A stretch of DNA of 64,000 bases, from contig DIAY01000107.1 of NCBI GenBank assembly GCA_002414905.1, forward strand, positions 13,600 to 77,599, in the 5' to 3' direction. The position numbers and the translations under genes are program-made. Each line of letters starts with the position of its first letter. The first letter of the stretch is position 1. The DNA comes from Holophagales bacterium UBA5066 (GTDB lineage: Bacteria; Acidobacteriota; Thermoanaerobaculia; UBA5066). This document shows, one piece after another, positions 17,771 to 26,063 of the stretch. A model generated the notes under the pieces. The model worked only from the letters and a program-made list of their open reading frames with translations. It was not told where the DNA came from and did no database searches.

Positions 17771-18844
17771 TCAGCCTTTCCCTCCCCGGCCGGCGCCGGG
17801 AGACGTCGCGAACGGGAACCGGACGACCAGACCGAGCCGGAACGCGTTGACAGTCCGAACGGATTCCCCGTTCTGGATTCGCCGCGCGGAATACTCGACA
17901 GTGGCCTCGATCCCCTTCCGGCCGATCCAGACGGCCGCGGGTTGGTGAATTCTCTCGCTCGAATCGGCGCTCGTGTAGCGCCACTCGCTGTAGGTGTAGC
18001 GGAAAATGACCGTCGGGAGCTCGAACAGGAACGCCCCGCGCCAGGCGCGGCCATCCGTTTCGGCCACGGGGCGATACTCCCCGTCGGCCGGGTCGTCCGC
18101 CGCCCGGACGAGCGCCTGAAGCTCCACGGAGAGCGGCCCGAACGTCGCCGTCACGTCGGCGCTCGCGTCGCTTCGCCGGTACTCGGCACGGCCGTCGGAC
18201 GGGACGATCCGGGCCGTTCCGCCCGAAAGGCCGGGACGGAGAGTCCAGAGCCCCTTGTTGTGGAGGTAGGAGACCCGGCCTGAAAAGCCGTCGCGAAGGG
18301 AAGCGGCCGGATCGGATTCGACGCCCTTCCCTTCCTCCTCCCAGGCAACGTGGTCGTTCTGGCCGACCCAGCGGGCCGTCCAGTCGATCGTATGCCAGCC
18401 GAGCGGCCGGCTCCCCACGATCTGGACGCCCCAGTCGGGGTTTCGGTTGATCCCGTTGAGAGAGAAGAGGTCACCGCCGAAGGTCTCGTCCGCAAGTCCG
18501 ATGATGCTCTCGACCTTTCCGACGCGGACCTCGCCCGCGGGCGTGTCGACGAACGCGTAGCCCTCCTCGAGCCAGATCGGGCCGGGAAAATAGCCGCGAA
18601 AGAGCCCTTCGCGCCCGCGCAGCTCCATGCGGGCACCCCACCCCTTCTCCCGGTAAGCGGCCGTCACGAAGGCATAGAAAAGCTCCACCTCACGCTGGTC
18701 GCGGTCCCCCGTCGGCTCGAAGGCCGACAGAGCTGCGCCGAGGACAAAGCGCGGCGACTCGTCCGCCGGCGGTTCGGCGGCGACGAAGCCCGGGAGGAGG
18801 AGGAGAGCCGGGACGAGCGCCCGGAGGCTGCGGAGAACTCTCAA
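17771..18844 (-). CDS. Porin-like outer membrane beta-barrel protein
   Basis: Product of 357 residues with a signal peptide (LRSLRALVPALLLLPGFVAA) and a mature part of alternating short strands rich in Tyr, Trp, Arg and Gly, as in 16- to 18-stranded porins; it ends LGLVVRFPF. I see no TolC-like helical barrel. The start is TTG at 18844: TATCAT ends 8 nt before it and no ATG or GTG fits better. It heads an operon with a MacA-like adaptor and split MacB, the place where a TolC-type exit duct would be expected, so it may be the outer-membrane partner or just a co-regulated porin. Confidence 0.7.
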   Translation of the reverse strand: MRVLRSLRALVPALLLLPGFVAAEPPADESPRFVLGAALSAFEPTGDRDQREVELFYAFVTAAYREKGWGARMELRGREGLFRGYFPGPIWLEEGYAFVDTPAGEVRVGKVESIIGLADETFGGDLFSLNGINRNPDWGVQIVGSRPLGWHTIDWTARWVGQNDHVAWEEEGKGVESDPAASLRDGFSGRVSYLHNKGLWTLRPGLSGGTARIVPSDGRAEYRRSDASADVTATFGPLSVELQALVRAADDPADGEYRPVAETDGRAWRGAFLFELPTVIFRYTYSEWRYTSADSSERIHQPAAVWIGRKGIEATVEYSARRIQNGESVRTVNAFRLGLVVRFPFATSPGAGRGGKG

Positions 18845-18852
18845 GCCGCTCG

Positions 18853-18858
18853 ATGATA
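18853..18858 (-). promoter_or_regulatory. -10 box of the porin-like/MacAB-like operon
   Basis: TATCAT on the minus strand ends 8 nt before the TTG at 18844. It supports that TTG as a leaderless start. Confidence 0.45.
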
Positions 18859-18899
18859 CGGCTCGCGGATCGAGAGGTTCTCGCGCAGGGCGCGCCCGC

Positions 18900-19769
18900 T
18901 CAGGTGGGCAGCTCGTCTGAGAGGGCCGCGAAGCGGGCCGCACGCCCCTCGACGACCCTTCTCACGCGCGTCCGGAACGCGAGGACCTCGAGCTGCCGGA
19001 GCCGGATCGCCTCTCCGCTGCGCCGCCGCTGCTGCTGCCTCGCGACGGCCAGGAGAAGTGCGCTCCGCACGTATTCCCTCCGCTCGTCGGCGCGACCGAA
19101 CCGCGGCTCCCGCCAGCGCCGCCAGGGGTTCACGAGGACGGCGAGGTCCTCGTCGGGAAGGATTCCGAGGCGTGCCTCCTCGGAAAGCTCGCGCCCGACG
19201 CGCCGGCGCTCGAGGAGAACGGGACCGGCCCAGACGAGAATGCTGACCAGGAGGCCCAGCGCGGGTCCGGCATGACGGAAGCGGACCGGGAGCGCCTCGC
19301 CCATCGCGACGAGCCCTCCCGAAACGAGGCCTGGAAGCGTCACCGCGCTCGCCCACGCGAGCCCCCGTCGCCAGCCGGCCTCCGTGTTCGCGCGGCAGCC
19401 CTCGGCCCCGTACGTCGAAAGCGCGGCCGCGACCGCCGCCCCTCCCAGGAGCGCACCGTCGAGCCCCGCCCCGCGGAACGCGAGGCCCGCGACGACGCCG
19501 GCACCCGCCGAGAGTGCGGCCGACGACGTCGCCGCTTCCGCGGTGAGCGGCGAGTGGCGGTTCGCCCCGAGGAGCGCCAGCAGGAGCGCCGCCACGAAGA
19601 GCCCGGTACCGAGGACAACGGGTTGCGGAAGCGGATGGGACCAGGGACCGAATGCGGCGGCCGCGCCGGCCAGCCCCGCGACCGCCGCCCCCTTCGGGCC
19701 GCGCGCCCGGCGGGCCGCACCGAGGGCGAGGAGGAGCAGTACGACCCGGGCGGCGAGGACGGGGATCAA
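18900..19769 (-). CDS. Membrane protein of unknown function
   Basis: Product of 289 residues, not recognised. The N-terminal two thirds hold roughly seven hydrophobic segments (for example VVLGTGLFVAALLLALLGA and GLLVSILVWAGPVLLE), followed by a cytoplasmic-looking Arg-rich helical tail of about 100 residues. The start is TTG at 19769, which overlaps the ribF stop as TTGA; the longer upstream reading runs through ribF and is not real. It is the last gene of the rimO-ribF run. No catalytic motif is visible. Confidence 0.7.
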   Translation of the reverse strand: MIPVLAARVVLLLLALGAARRARGPKGAAVAGLAGAAAAFGPWSHPLPQPVVLGTGLFVAALLLALLGANRHSPLTAEAATSSAALSAGAGVVAGLAFRGAGLDGALLGGAAVAAALSTYGAEGCRANTEAGWRRGLAWASAVTLPGLVSGGLVAMGEALPVRFRHAGPALGLLVSILVWAGPVLLERRRVGRELSEEARLGILPDEDLAVLVNPWRRWREPRFGRADERREYVRSALLLAVARQQQRRRSGEAIRLRQLEVLAFRTRVRRVVEGRAARFAALSDELPT

Positions 19770-20710
19770 CAGCCACCCCGGGAGAGGAACCAGAGCCGGG
19801 TCGCTTCCACGTCGCGCCGGATCTGTGCGGTCAGCTCGAGCATGGACGGGAAGACCATCTCGTCGCGCAGGCGCTCGAAAAATGAGAGCCGGATCGGCTC
19901 GCCGTAGACGTCGGAGGAGAAGTCCAGGATGTAGGACTCCACGGTCGTCGCGTAGTCCTCGTAGACCGTCGGCCGGCGACCGATGTTCGTGACGCAGGTG
20001 AAGGTCCGCTCGAAAGAGCGGAGAAGCACCTCCGTGACGTAGACGCCGTCGCGCGGGTAGAGCTCGTTTTCGGACTTCAGGTTGATCGTCGGAAAGCCGA
20101 TCTTCCGCCCCATCCGGTCCCCCTTCGCGATGACGCCCTCCATCGCGAAAGGGCGCCCGAGGAGGCGCCGCGCCTCGGAGACGTTTCCCACCTCCAGGAG
20201 GCTGCGAACCCGCGTCGAGGAGACCGCCTCTCCGTCCTCGGAGACGACGTCGAGCGGCACGACCCGGATGCCGGCCTCCTCGCCCAACCGCGAGAGGAGC
20301 GCGACGTTGCCACGCTTCCCGCAGCCGAACGCGAAGGCGGACCCCACGTGGACCTCGCACGCTCCGAGCGCGCTGCCGAGGAGGTCGCAGACGAACTCCT
20401 CGGCTGGCATGGCGGCAAACTCCCGGGTGAAGGGAACGACGACGAGGGCGTCGATGCCGAGGGCGTCGATCGCCTCTTCACGCTGCCGAAGCGTCTGGAT
20501 CAGTTTCGGCGCGCGCTGCGGGTGGAGCAGCCTCGCCGGATGCGGGTCGAACGTCAGCACGACCGAGGGCCGGTCGAGCTCCCGTGCCCGGCCGACGACG
20601 CGACGAAGCATCGCCTGGTGGCCGACGTGGACACCGTCGAAATTTCCGATCGTCACGACGCCTCCGCGGGGGAGGTCCGAACGCCGGAGCGGATCGACGT
20701 AGACGTTCAC
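19766..20710 (-). CDS. ribF: Bifunctional riboflavin kinase/FAD synthetase
   Basis: Makes FMN and FAD from riboflavin. The N-terminal FAD synthetase domain has VVTIGNFDGVHVGHQ, with the nucleotidyltransferase GNFDGxHxGH signature, and the C-terminal kinase domain has KIGFPTINL and the GVYVTEV and VESYILDF motifs. The total of 314 residues is normal. GTG at 20710 gives an N-terminus of the usual length before the signature; an ATG at 20752 would overlap rimO by 29 nt and is the alternative. The next gene starts with a TTGA overlap. Confidence 0.93.
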   Translation of the reverse strand: MNVYVDPLRRSDLPRGGVVTIGNFDGVHVGHQAMLRRVVGRARELDRPSVVLTFDPHPARLLHPQRAPKLIQTLRQREEAIDALGIDALVVVPFTREFAAMPAEEFVCDLLGSALGACEVHVGSAFAFGCGKRGNVALLSRLGEEAGIRVVPLDVVSEDGEAVSSTRVRSLLEVGNVSEARRLLGRPFAMEGVIAKGDRMGRKIGFPTINLKSENELYPRDGVYVTEVLLRSFERTFTCVTNIGRRPTVYEDYATTVESYILDFSSDVYGEPIRLSFFERLRDEMVFPSMLELTAQIRRDVEATRLWFLSRGGC

Positions 20711-20723
20711 GGCGGGCGCAGGC

Positions 20724-22076
20724 TCAGGCGACGACCCGCCCCACGAGGTCATAGTCGTGCGCTTCCGTCACCCGGACCTTCACGATGGCGCCGGGGCGCG
20801 GGACGAATCCCTCGGGCACGTCGTTGACCAGGAGCTTCCCGTCGATCTCGGGCGCCTGACGCTTCAGGCGTCCCTCGAGGAGGAGGTCCGATTCGGCAGA
20901 GACCCCTTCGAGGATTGCCTCGTGGACCTTCCCCTTCAGGAGGCGGTTCTTCCGGCGGGAGATCTCGCGCTGGGCCTCCATGACGGCCGCGCAGCGCTCG
21001 CCTTTCACTCTGGCAGGGATCGGGTCTCCCAGGCCCTCGGCGCCGGACCCGGGTTCCGGCGAGTAGGGGAAGACGCCGAGGTGGTCAACCTCGACCTCCT
21101 TCACGAAGGAAAGGAGCTCCTCGAAGTCGGCCTCGGTCTCGGACGGGAATCCGGCGATGAACGTCGTTCGCAGGGCGATCCCCGGAACCGTCTCCCGCAT
21201 GCCGGCGAACATACGGGCGTAGCTCTCCGGATCGCCACCCCGGCGCATCGCGGCGAGGACACGGCGAGACACGTGCTGGAGCGGGATGTCGACGTACGGG
21301 ACGAAGCGGGGCTCCTCGGCCATGAGCGCGAGGACCGACTCGTGCAGCGTCCTCGGGTAGGCATAGAGGAAGCGGATCCACGGAAAGCCCGTCTCGGCGA
21401 GGAGCGTCCGCACGAGCGTGGCGAGCCCCTCCCGCCCGAGCCCGGCGTCCTCGCCATAGCGGGTCGTGTCCTGCGAGATCAGGACGAGCTCGGAGACCCC
21501 CTGGGCCTCGAGCGAGAGCGCCTCGCGGACGAGCGACTCGACGCTGCGCGACCGCTGGAGCCCGCGCATCTGCGGGATGGTGCAGAACGTGCAGGGGTTG
21601 TTGCACCCCTCGGCGACCTTCAGGTAGGCATAGCCTCGCCGTCCCGTCAGGACGCGCGGCGCCAGGTCGTCGTAGAGACGCGTGGCGAGCGGCTTGACCG
21701 TGAAACGCGGGAGCGACGGGAGCCCGAGCGCCGCGGCCGGCGCCTTTTCGAGCTCGTCGAGCCCGATGAAGTGGTCGACCTCCGGGATCTCCGCCGCCAG
21801 CTCGGCGCCGTACTTCTGGACCATGCACCCCGCGACGACCACCCGGTCGATCTCCCCCGCCTCCTTGCGCCGGACCTGCTCGAGGACGGCGTTCACCGAC
21901 TCCTCCTTGGCCTGGTCGATGAACCCGCAGGTGTTGACGATGACGACCCGGGAGGTGTCCGGGTCGCCGAGCGCCAGCCCCTCGCGCTGGAGATAGCCCA
22001 GCATCACCTCGGTGTCGACGAGGTTCTTCGGGCAGCCGAGGGAGACGATTCCGACGGAGGGGAGCTTCAGGGTCAT
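20724..22076 (-). CDS. rimO: Ribosomal protein S12 methylthiotransferase RimO
   Basis: Radical SAM enzyme that methylthiolates an Asp of ribosomal protein S12. The 450-residue product has the N-terminal UPF0004 domain (SLGCPKNLVDTE, CGFID and CMVQKY supply three cluster cysteines), the radical SAM motif CNNPCTFC and a C-terminal TRAM domain ending in VGRVVA. SLGCPKN...D is diagnostic of RimO as against MiaB. GAGGAA sits about 8 nt before the ATG. It is followed by ribF. Confidence 0.95.
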   Translation of the reverse strand: MTLKLPSVGIVSLGCPKNLVDTEVMLGYLQREGLALGDPDTSRVVIVNTCGFIDQAKEESVNAVLEQVRRKEAGEIDRVVVAGCMVQKYGAELAAEIPEVDHFIGLDELEKAPAAALGLPSLPRFTVKPLATRLYDDLAPRVLTGRRGYAYLKVAEGCNNPCTFCTIPQMRGLQRSRSVESLVREALSLEAQGVSELVLISQDTTRYGEDAGLGREGLATLVRTLLAETGFPWIRFLYAYPRTLHESVLALMAEEPRFVPYVDIPLQHVSRRVLAAMRRGGDPESYARMFAGMRETVPGIALRTTFIAGFPSETEADFEELLSFVKEVEVDHLGVFPYSPEPGSGAEGLGDPIPARVKGERCAAVMEAQREISRRKNRLLKGKVHEAILEGVSAESDLLLEGRLKRQAPEIDGKLLVNDVPEGFVPRPGAIVKVRVTEAHDYDLVGRVVA

Positions 22077-22123
22077 TCGAGGGTTCCTCGGACGGCGCTA
22101 TCGACCGCCGCGCGAACCTTTGA

Positions 22124-22129
22124 TTGTAC
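22124..22129 (-). promoter_or_regulatory. Candidate -10 box of rimO-ribF operon
   Basis: TACAAT on the minus strand, 47 nt before the rimO ATG, next to a strong palindrome on its upstream side. No clear -35. Confidence 0.35.
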
Positions 22130-22140
22130 CCGCCGCCCTC

Positions 22141-22164
22141 CTCCGGGGCCTCGAGGCCCCGGAG
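22141..22164. repeat. Perfect 24-bp palindrome between the aromatic fusion gene and rimO
   Basis: CTCCGGGGCCTC followed by its exact reverse complement GAGGCCCCGGAG, 34 nt downstream of the aromatic fusion stop. As RNA it forms a 10-bp stem with a TCGA loop. It could terminate the upstream message, though no T run follows. Confidence 0.5.
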
Positions 22165-22197
22165 GAGAGGAATCCGGGCACTGCGGACGCGCCGGCG

Positions 22198-24252
22198 TCA
22201 CGGCATCTTCACGCCCAGGGCCTGGGCAATCCGGCGGAGGTCTCCCATCATCGCGGAGAAGAGGTCGGGCGTCAGGGCCTGGGCACCGTCGCAGAGCGCC
22301 TCGGCGGGCCTCGGGTGGACCTCCACGATCACGCCGTCGGCCCCCGCCGCGAGCGCGGCGCGTGCCATGGGTGCCACGAACGCCGTGACTCCCATCGCGT
22401 GTGACGGGTCGACGATGACCGGCAGGTGGGAACGGGCCTTGAGAACCTGCACCGCCCCGAGGTCGAGGGTGTTTCGCGTCGAGGTCTCGAAGGTCCGGAT
22501 GCCGCGCTCGCAGAGGACGACGTGCCGGTTCCCCGCCGAGAGGATGTACTCCGCCGCCAGGAGGAGCTCCTCCACCGAGGACATCATTCCGCGCTTCAGG
22601 AGGACCGGACGCTTGCTCTGCCCGACTTCCTTCAGGAGCGCGAAGTTCTGCATGTTCCTCGCGCCGATCTGGAGCATGTCAGCCGTCAGCGCCATTTTCT
22701 CGACGTCCTCCGGCGACATCACCTCCGTGACGATCGGCAAGCCGTACTCCTGGCCGGCCCGGACGAGGATGTCGAGCCCCGCCATCCCGAGCCCCTGGAA
22801 GGCATAGGGGCTCGTGCGCGGCTTGAAGACGCCTCCCCTGAGGACCCGGCCGCCCCCTTCCCTCACGATCCGCGCCGCCTCGAAGACCTGGTCTTCGTTC
22901 TCGACGGCGCACGGCCCCGCCACGACGACGAACCCTTCGCCGAAGACGACGTCGCCGACCTTGACGAGCGTGCGGCCGGCCTCGTCGCCGGCACGCCTCG
23001 CGGCGAGTGGATACGCCACCTTGATCTCGGAGGCGAGAGGGGCCACCGCCGGCAGAGGCGGGGCCGCCGGCTCGGCCGGCGAGAGGTCGACGTCCTTCGG
23101 GACCTGCAGGGACGGGTCCGTTTTTCGCGGGTAGCAGCCGAGGACGCGCAGGTACCGGGCATTCCGGCCGATCCCCTCGAGAGCCGTCGCGACGCGCGGC
23201 TCCTCCACGTTCCCTTCGATGTCGACGTAGAACTGGTACTCCCAGGGTGTGTTCTGCATCGAGCGGCTCTCGAGCTTCGTCATGTTCACCGAAGCCCTGG
23301 CCAGCTCGGAGAGGCACCTCTCGAGCGCGCCGTCCTTGTGGTCGGTCACCAGCAGGAGCGAGGTCCGGCAGGGGATCCGGGCGTCGAATCGGAACCGCTT
23401 CTTGTGAACGACGACGAACCGGGTCTGGTTGTTGCGCTGGTTGGAGACGTCGCGACGGAGGACGACGAGGCCGTGGAGCTCACCCGCCTCGACGCTCGCG
23501 ATCGCGGCGTTCTCCTCGCTCCCCAGCTCCTTCACCCTCGAGACGCTCGCGGCCGTATCGAAGAAGCTCTCCGCGGTCGCTCCGGGGAGGCTCTCGAGGA
23601 ACTCGGAGCACTGCATGAGAGCCTGCGGGTGGGAGTAGATCCGCTTCAGGCGGGCCAGCGGGGCCTTCGCGATTCCGAGCAGACAGTGCTCGACCGGCCA
23701 GATCTCCTCGCCCATGATGTGGAGCTTCGACGTCCCGAGCAGACCGTAGGTCTCGTTGATGCTCCCGGCGACCGAATTCTCGAGAGGCAGGATCGCGTAG
23801 TCGCACTCGTCCCTCTCGACGGCGTCGACCGCCTGCCCGAACGAGCGATAGCCGACGAAGATCGGCTCCTCGGGACGGTCCCCGAAGAACTTCCGCCCCG
23901 CGAGGTGGCTGTAGGCGCCTTCGGCCCCCTGGAACGCGACACGCAGGACGTCCGGCTCGGGCGCCTCGTTCGCTTCGCGCGTCAGCCGGCTCTCCTGGCG
24001 CCGCACGGAGGCCTCGATGACGTCGCGGAAGATCTTGACGACGTGGAAGGCGTTCAGGCCCCTCTTCTGGGCCTCCCGGCCGACCCGGGAGAGGAGATCG
24101 CGCTCCCGCTCCAGATCCCTCAGCGAGAGGTCCGGCTCCCGGCTCTTCAGCGCCGCCACCTCGTCGACGACTGCCGACCGCTCGGAGAGGAGGTCGAGGA
24201 GCGCCGCGTCGATCCGGTCGAGCGCCGAACGGACTTTCGGCAGATCGCTCAC
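22198..24252 (-). CDS. Chorismate mutase / prephenate dehydratase / DAHP synthase fusion
   Basis: A 684-residue protein with three aromatic-pathway enzymes in one chain. Residues 1-90 are an AroQ-type chorismate mutase (RSALDRIDAALLDLLSERSAVV). Residues 102-285 are prephenate dehydratase, with the catalytic NQTRF at 275-279. Residues 296-375 are an ACT domain with the Phe-sensing ESR at 328-330. After a Pro/Ala linker (about 390-410), residues 430-680 are a type I-beta DAHP synthase: AGPCAVEN (445-452), FKPRTSPYAFQG (476-487), IGARNMQNF (529-537), LLKRG (551-555) and DPSHAM (615-620). It joins the first step of the shikimate pathway to the first two steps of the phenylalanine branch. The start is GTG at 24252 with GGTGGAG just upstream; the longer reading overlaps asnS. 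asnS is 88 nt upstream. Confidence 0.93.
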   Translation of the reverse strand: MSDLPKVRSALDRIDAALLDLLSERSAVVDEVAALKSREPDLSLRDLERERDLLSRVGREAQKRGLNAFHVVKIFRDVIEASVRRQESRLTREANEAPEPDVLRVAFQGAEGAYSHLAGRKFFGDRPEEPIFVGYRSFGQAVDAVERDECDYAILPLENSVAGSINETYGLLGTSKLHIMGEEIWPVEHCLLGIAKAPLARLKRIYSHPQALMQCSEFLESLPGATAESFFDTAASVSRVKELGSEENAAIASVEAGELHGLVVLRRDVSNQRNNQTRFVVVHKKRFRFDARIPCRTSLLLVTDHKDGALERCLSELARASVNMTKLESRSMQNTPWEYQFYVDIEGNVEEPRVATALEGIGRNARYLRVLGCYPRKTDPSLQVPKDVDLSPAEPAAPPLPAVAPLASEIKVAYPLAARRAGDEAGRTLVKVGDVVFGEGFVVVAGPCAVENEDQVFEAARIVREGGGRVLRGGVFKPRTSPYAFQGLGMAGLDILVRAGQEYGLPIVTEVMSPEDVEKMALTADMLQIGARNMQNFALLKEVGQSKRPVLLKRGMMSSVEELLLAAEYILSAGNRHVVLCERGIRTFETSTRNTLDLGAVQVLKARSHLPVIVDPSHAMGVTAFVAPMARAALAAGADGVIVEVHPRPAEALCDGAQALTPDLFSAMMGDLRRIAQALGVKMP

Positions 24253-24306
24253 CGGCTCCACCGTCGCCGCGCCGCCGGCGCGGCCGCACCACCGTCGCGG
24301 AGGGGT

Positions 24307-24338
24307 CCGGGGAAACCGGACGGGACCGGGTTCCCCGG
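24307..24338. repeat. Hairpin between asnS and the aromatic fusion gene
   Basis: CCGGGGAA and TTCCCCGG form a perfect 8-bp stem that continues for four more pairs after one mismatch, just after the asnS stop. There is no T tract. It could be an attenuator or terminator between the two genes, but no leader peptide rich in aromatic residues is visible. Confidence 0.4.
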
Positions 24339-24340
24339 CC

Positions 24341-25648
24341 TCATGGGTAGATCCTGTAGAGCATCCTCGGGTACGGGATGCACTCGCGCAGGTGCGGTAC
24401 GCCGCACATCCAGGCCGTGAAGCGTTCGAGTCCCATGCCGAAGCCCGAGTGCGGGAAGCTCCCGTACTTGCGCACGTCGAGGTACCACTGGAACGCCTCG
24501 AGGGGGAGCTCGTGCTGGCGGATTCGTTCGAGGAGGAGGTCGTGGTCGTGGATCCGCTGCGAGCCACCGATGATCTCGCCGTACCCCTCTGGCGCGAGCA
24601 GGTCGAGGCCGAGGACGACCTCGGGGTCTTTCGGGTCGGGCTGCATGTAGAACGACTTGATCGCCGCCGGGTAGCGCGTGACCATGACAGGCGTGTCGAA
24701 GCCTTCGGCCAGGGCCGTCTCCTCGTCACCTCCGAAGTCGTCCCCGAACTGCACCGGGAAGCCCTTTCCCTTGAGGATTTCCACCGCGTCGCGGTAGTCG
24801 ATTCGCGGGAAATCCTTTCCGACCGTCGCCTCGAGCTTCGCCGTGTCCCGCTCGAGGCGCTTGAGGTCCTCCTTCCGGCGGTCCAGGACCCGGGCCGTCA
24901 GCTCCTTCACGAATTCCTGCGCCAGGTCCATGAGTCCGTCGATCTCGAGGAAAGCGACCTCGGGCTCGACCATCCAGAACTCGCGCAGGTGCCGGCGGGT
25001 CTTCGACTTCTCGGCCCGGAAAGTCGGGCCGAAGCAGTAGACCTTGCCGAGCGCGGCGCAGGCCGGCTCGAGGTAGAGCTGTCCGGACTGGGAGAGGTAG
25101 GCCTTCTCGTCCTCCGTGTACTGCGTCTCGAAGAGGTTCGAGGTCCCCTCGCAGGCGTTCGGCGTCAGGATCGGCGAGTCGATCCTCGTGTAGCCGCGGG
25201 AGTGGTAGAAGTCGTGGATCGCGCTCTCGACCTCGCTGCGGACCTTCAGGATCGCGACCTGCCTGGCGGAACGCAGCCAGAGGTGCCGCTGCGACATCAG
25301 GAAGTCGACGCCGTGCTCCTTCGGGGTGATCGGCCAGTCGTGGCAAAGCGAGAGGACGGTCAACCCCGTCACGCCCAGCTCGACGCCCCCTTCCTGCCGG
25401 GGCGCCTCGCGCACGACCCCGTTCACCTCGAACGACGACTCCTGCGTCAGCTGCCCGGACGCCTCCCAGACCTCGTCCGGGACTTCCTTCTTCACGACGA
25501 CGCACTGGAGGTACCCGGAGCCGTCCCTCAGGACGAGAAAGCGGATCTTCCCGCTGTCGCGCCGGTTGTAGAGCCAGCCCTTCAGCGTGACCGTCTCGCC
25601 GATGGAGGAGGAAAGGCCGGAAATGGAGGGGGTGATGCCGTTCGACAT
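24341..25648 (-). CDS. asnS: Asparaginyl-tRNA synthetase
   Basis: Class IIb synthetase of 435 residues. It has an N-terminal OB fold ([24 protein letters not shown]), motif 2 in [19 protein letters not shown], the AsnRS-type WMVEPE, and motif 3 GFGMGLERF near the C-terminus. TAAATT ends 8 nt before the ATG with no ribosome binding site, so it is probably leaderless. The length and absence of the AspRS insertion domain fit AsnRS. Confidence 0.96.
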   Translation of the reverse strand: MSNGITPSISGLSSSIGETVTLKGWLYNRRDSGKIRFLVLRDGSGYLQCVVVKKEVPDEVWEASGQLTQESSFEVNGVVREAPRQEGGVELGVTGLTVLSLCHDWPITPKEHGVDFLMSQRHLWLRSARQVAILKVRSEVESAIHDFYHSRGYTRIDSPILTPNACEGTSNLFETQYTEDEKAYLSQSGQLYLEPACAALGKVYCFGPTFRAEKSKTRRHLREFWMVEPEVAFLEIDGLMDLAQEFVKELTARVLDRRKEDLKRLERDTAKLEATVGKDFPRIDYRDAVEILKGKGFPVQFGDDFGGDEETALAEGFDTPVMVTRYPAAIKSFYMQPDPKDPEVVLGLDLLAPEGYGEIIGGSQRIHDHDLLLERIRQHELPLEAFQWYLDVRKYGSFPHSGFGMGLERFTAWMCGVPHLRECIPYPRMLYRIYP

Positions 25649-25656
25649 AGGCGCCG

Positions 25657-25662
25657 AATTTA
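25657..25662 (-). promoter_or_regulatory. -10 box of asnS
   Basis: TAAATT on the minus strand, 8 nt before the asnS ATG. Confidence 0.4.
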
Positions 25663-25700
25663 GCAGGAGCCGGGTCGAACGACCGGCCGGGCCGGCAGGG

Positions 25701-25955
25701 CTACTTCCCGCGGATGCGAAAGGCCTGGAGGACCGTGAGCGCCTGGGAGATCCGCAGGAGCCTCCGGTTCTTCTTCTGGCCGGCGTCCGCGTCGTCCTGC
25801 GCGACGATCGTTCCGCGAGTCTCGCGCGCGGCCCGTTCGAGCTCGGCCTGGAGTGCGACGAGTTCCTGGGGAAGGAACTTCTTCAGCATCACGCTGTTGA
25901 GCGTCAGGTATCCGTCGGCCAGGTCGGCGGCGGACTTCCACGCGGGAGCAGCCAT
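25701..25955 (-). CDS. Small uncharacterised helical protein (84 aa)
   Basis: An 84-residue product, not recognised. It starts [20 protein letters not shown] and has an amphipathic Leu/Glu/Arg-rich middle ([20 protein letters not shown]), a short Asp/Gln linker and a basic tail ending RIRGK. There is no signal peptide or membrane segment. A much longer open frame runs upstream across the acyl-CoA dehydrogenase gene on the other strand and is a shadow; only this last part stands in otherwise free DNA. It lies between asnS and the divergent acyl-CoA dehydrogenase gene. It looks like a small cytoplasmic DNA- or protein-binding protein, but no function can be given. Confidence 0.6.
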   Translation of the reverse strand: MAAPAWKSAADLADGYLTLNSVMLKKFLPQELVALQAELERAARETRGTIVAQDDADAGQKKNRRLLRISQALTVLQAFRIRGK

Positions 25956-26063
25956 TACCGGGGCAGGATGCGCCCCGGCCGCCCGGCCCGTCAACGCCCG
26001 CGTGCTAGATTCCTCCCCGTCCGCGCGCGGTGCCCCACCGTAGTGCGTCGCAGGAGGCGATTC

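Noticed and set aside
24253..24729. Upstream extension of the aromatic fusion gene to an ATG at 24729
   Set aside because: It would overlap asnS by almost 400 nt and adds Arg/Ser-rich residues without any domain; GTG at 24252 starts exactly at the chorismate mutase.
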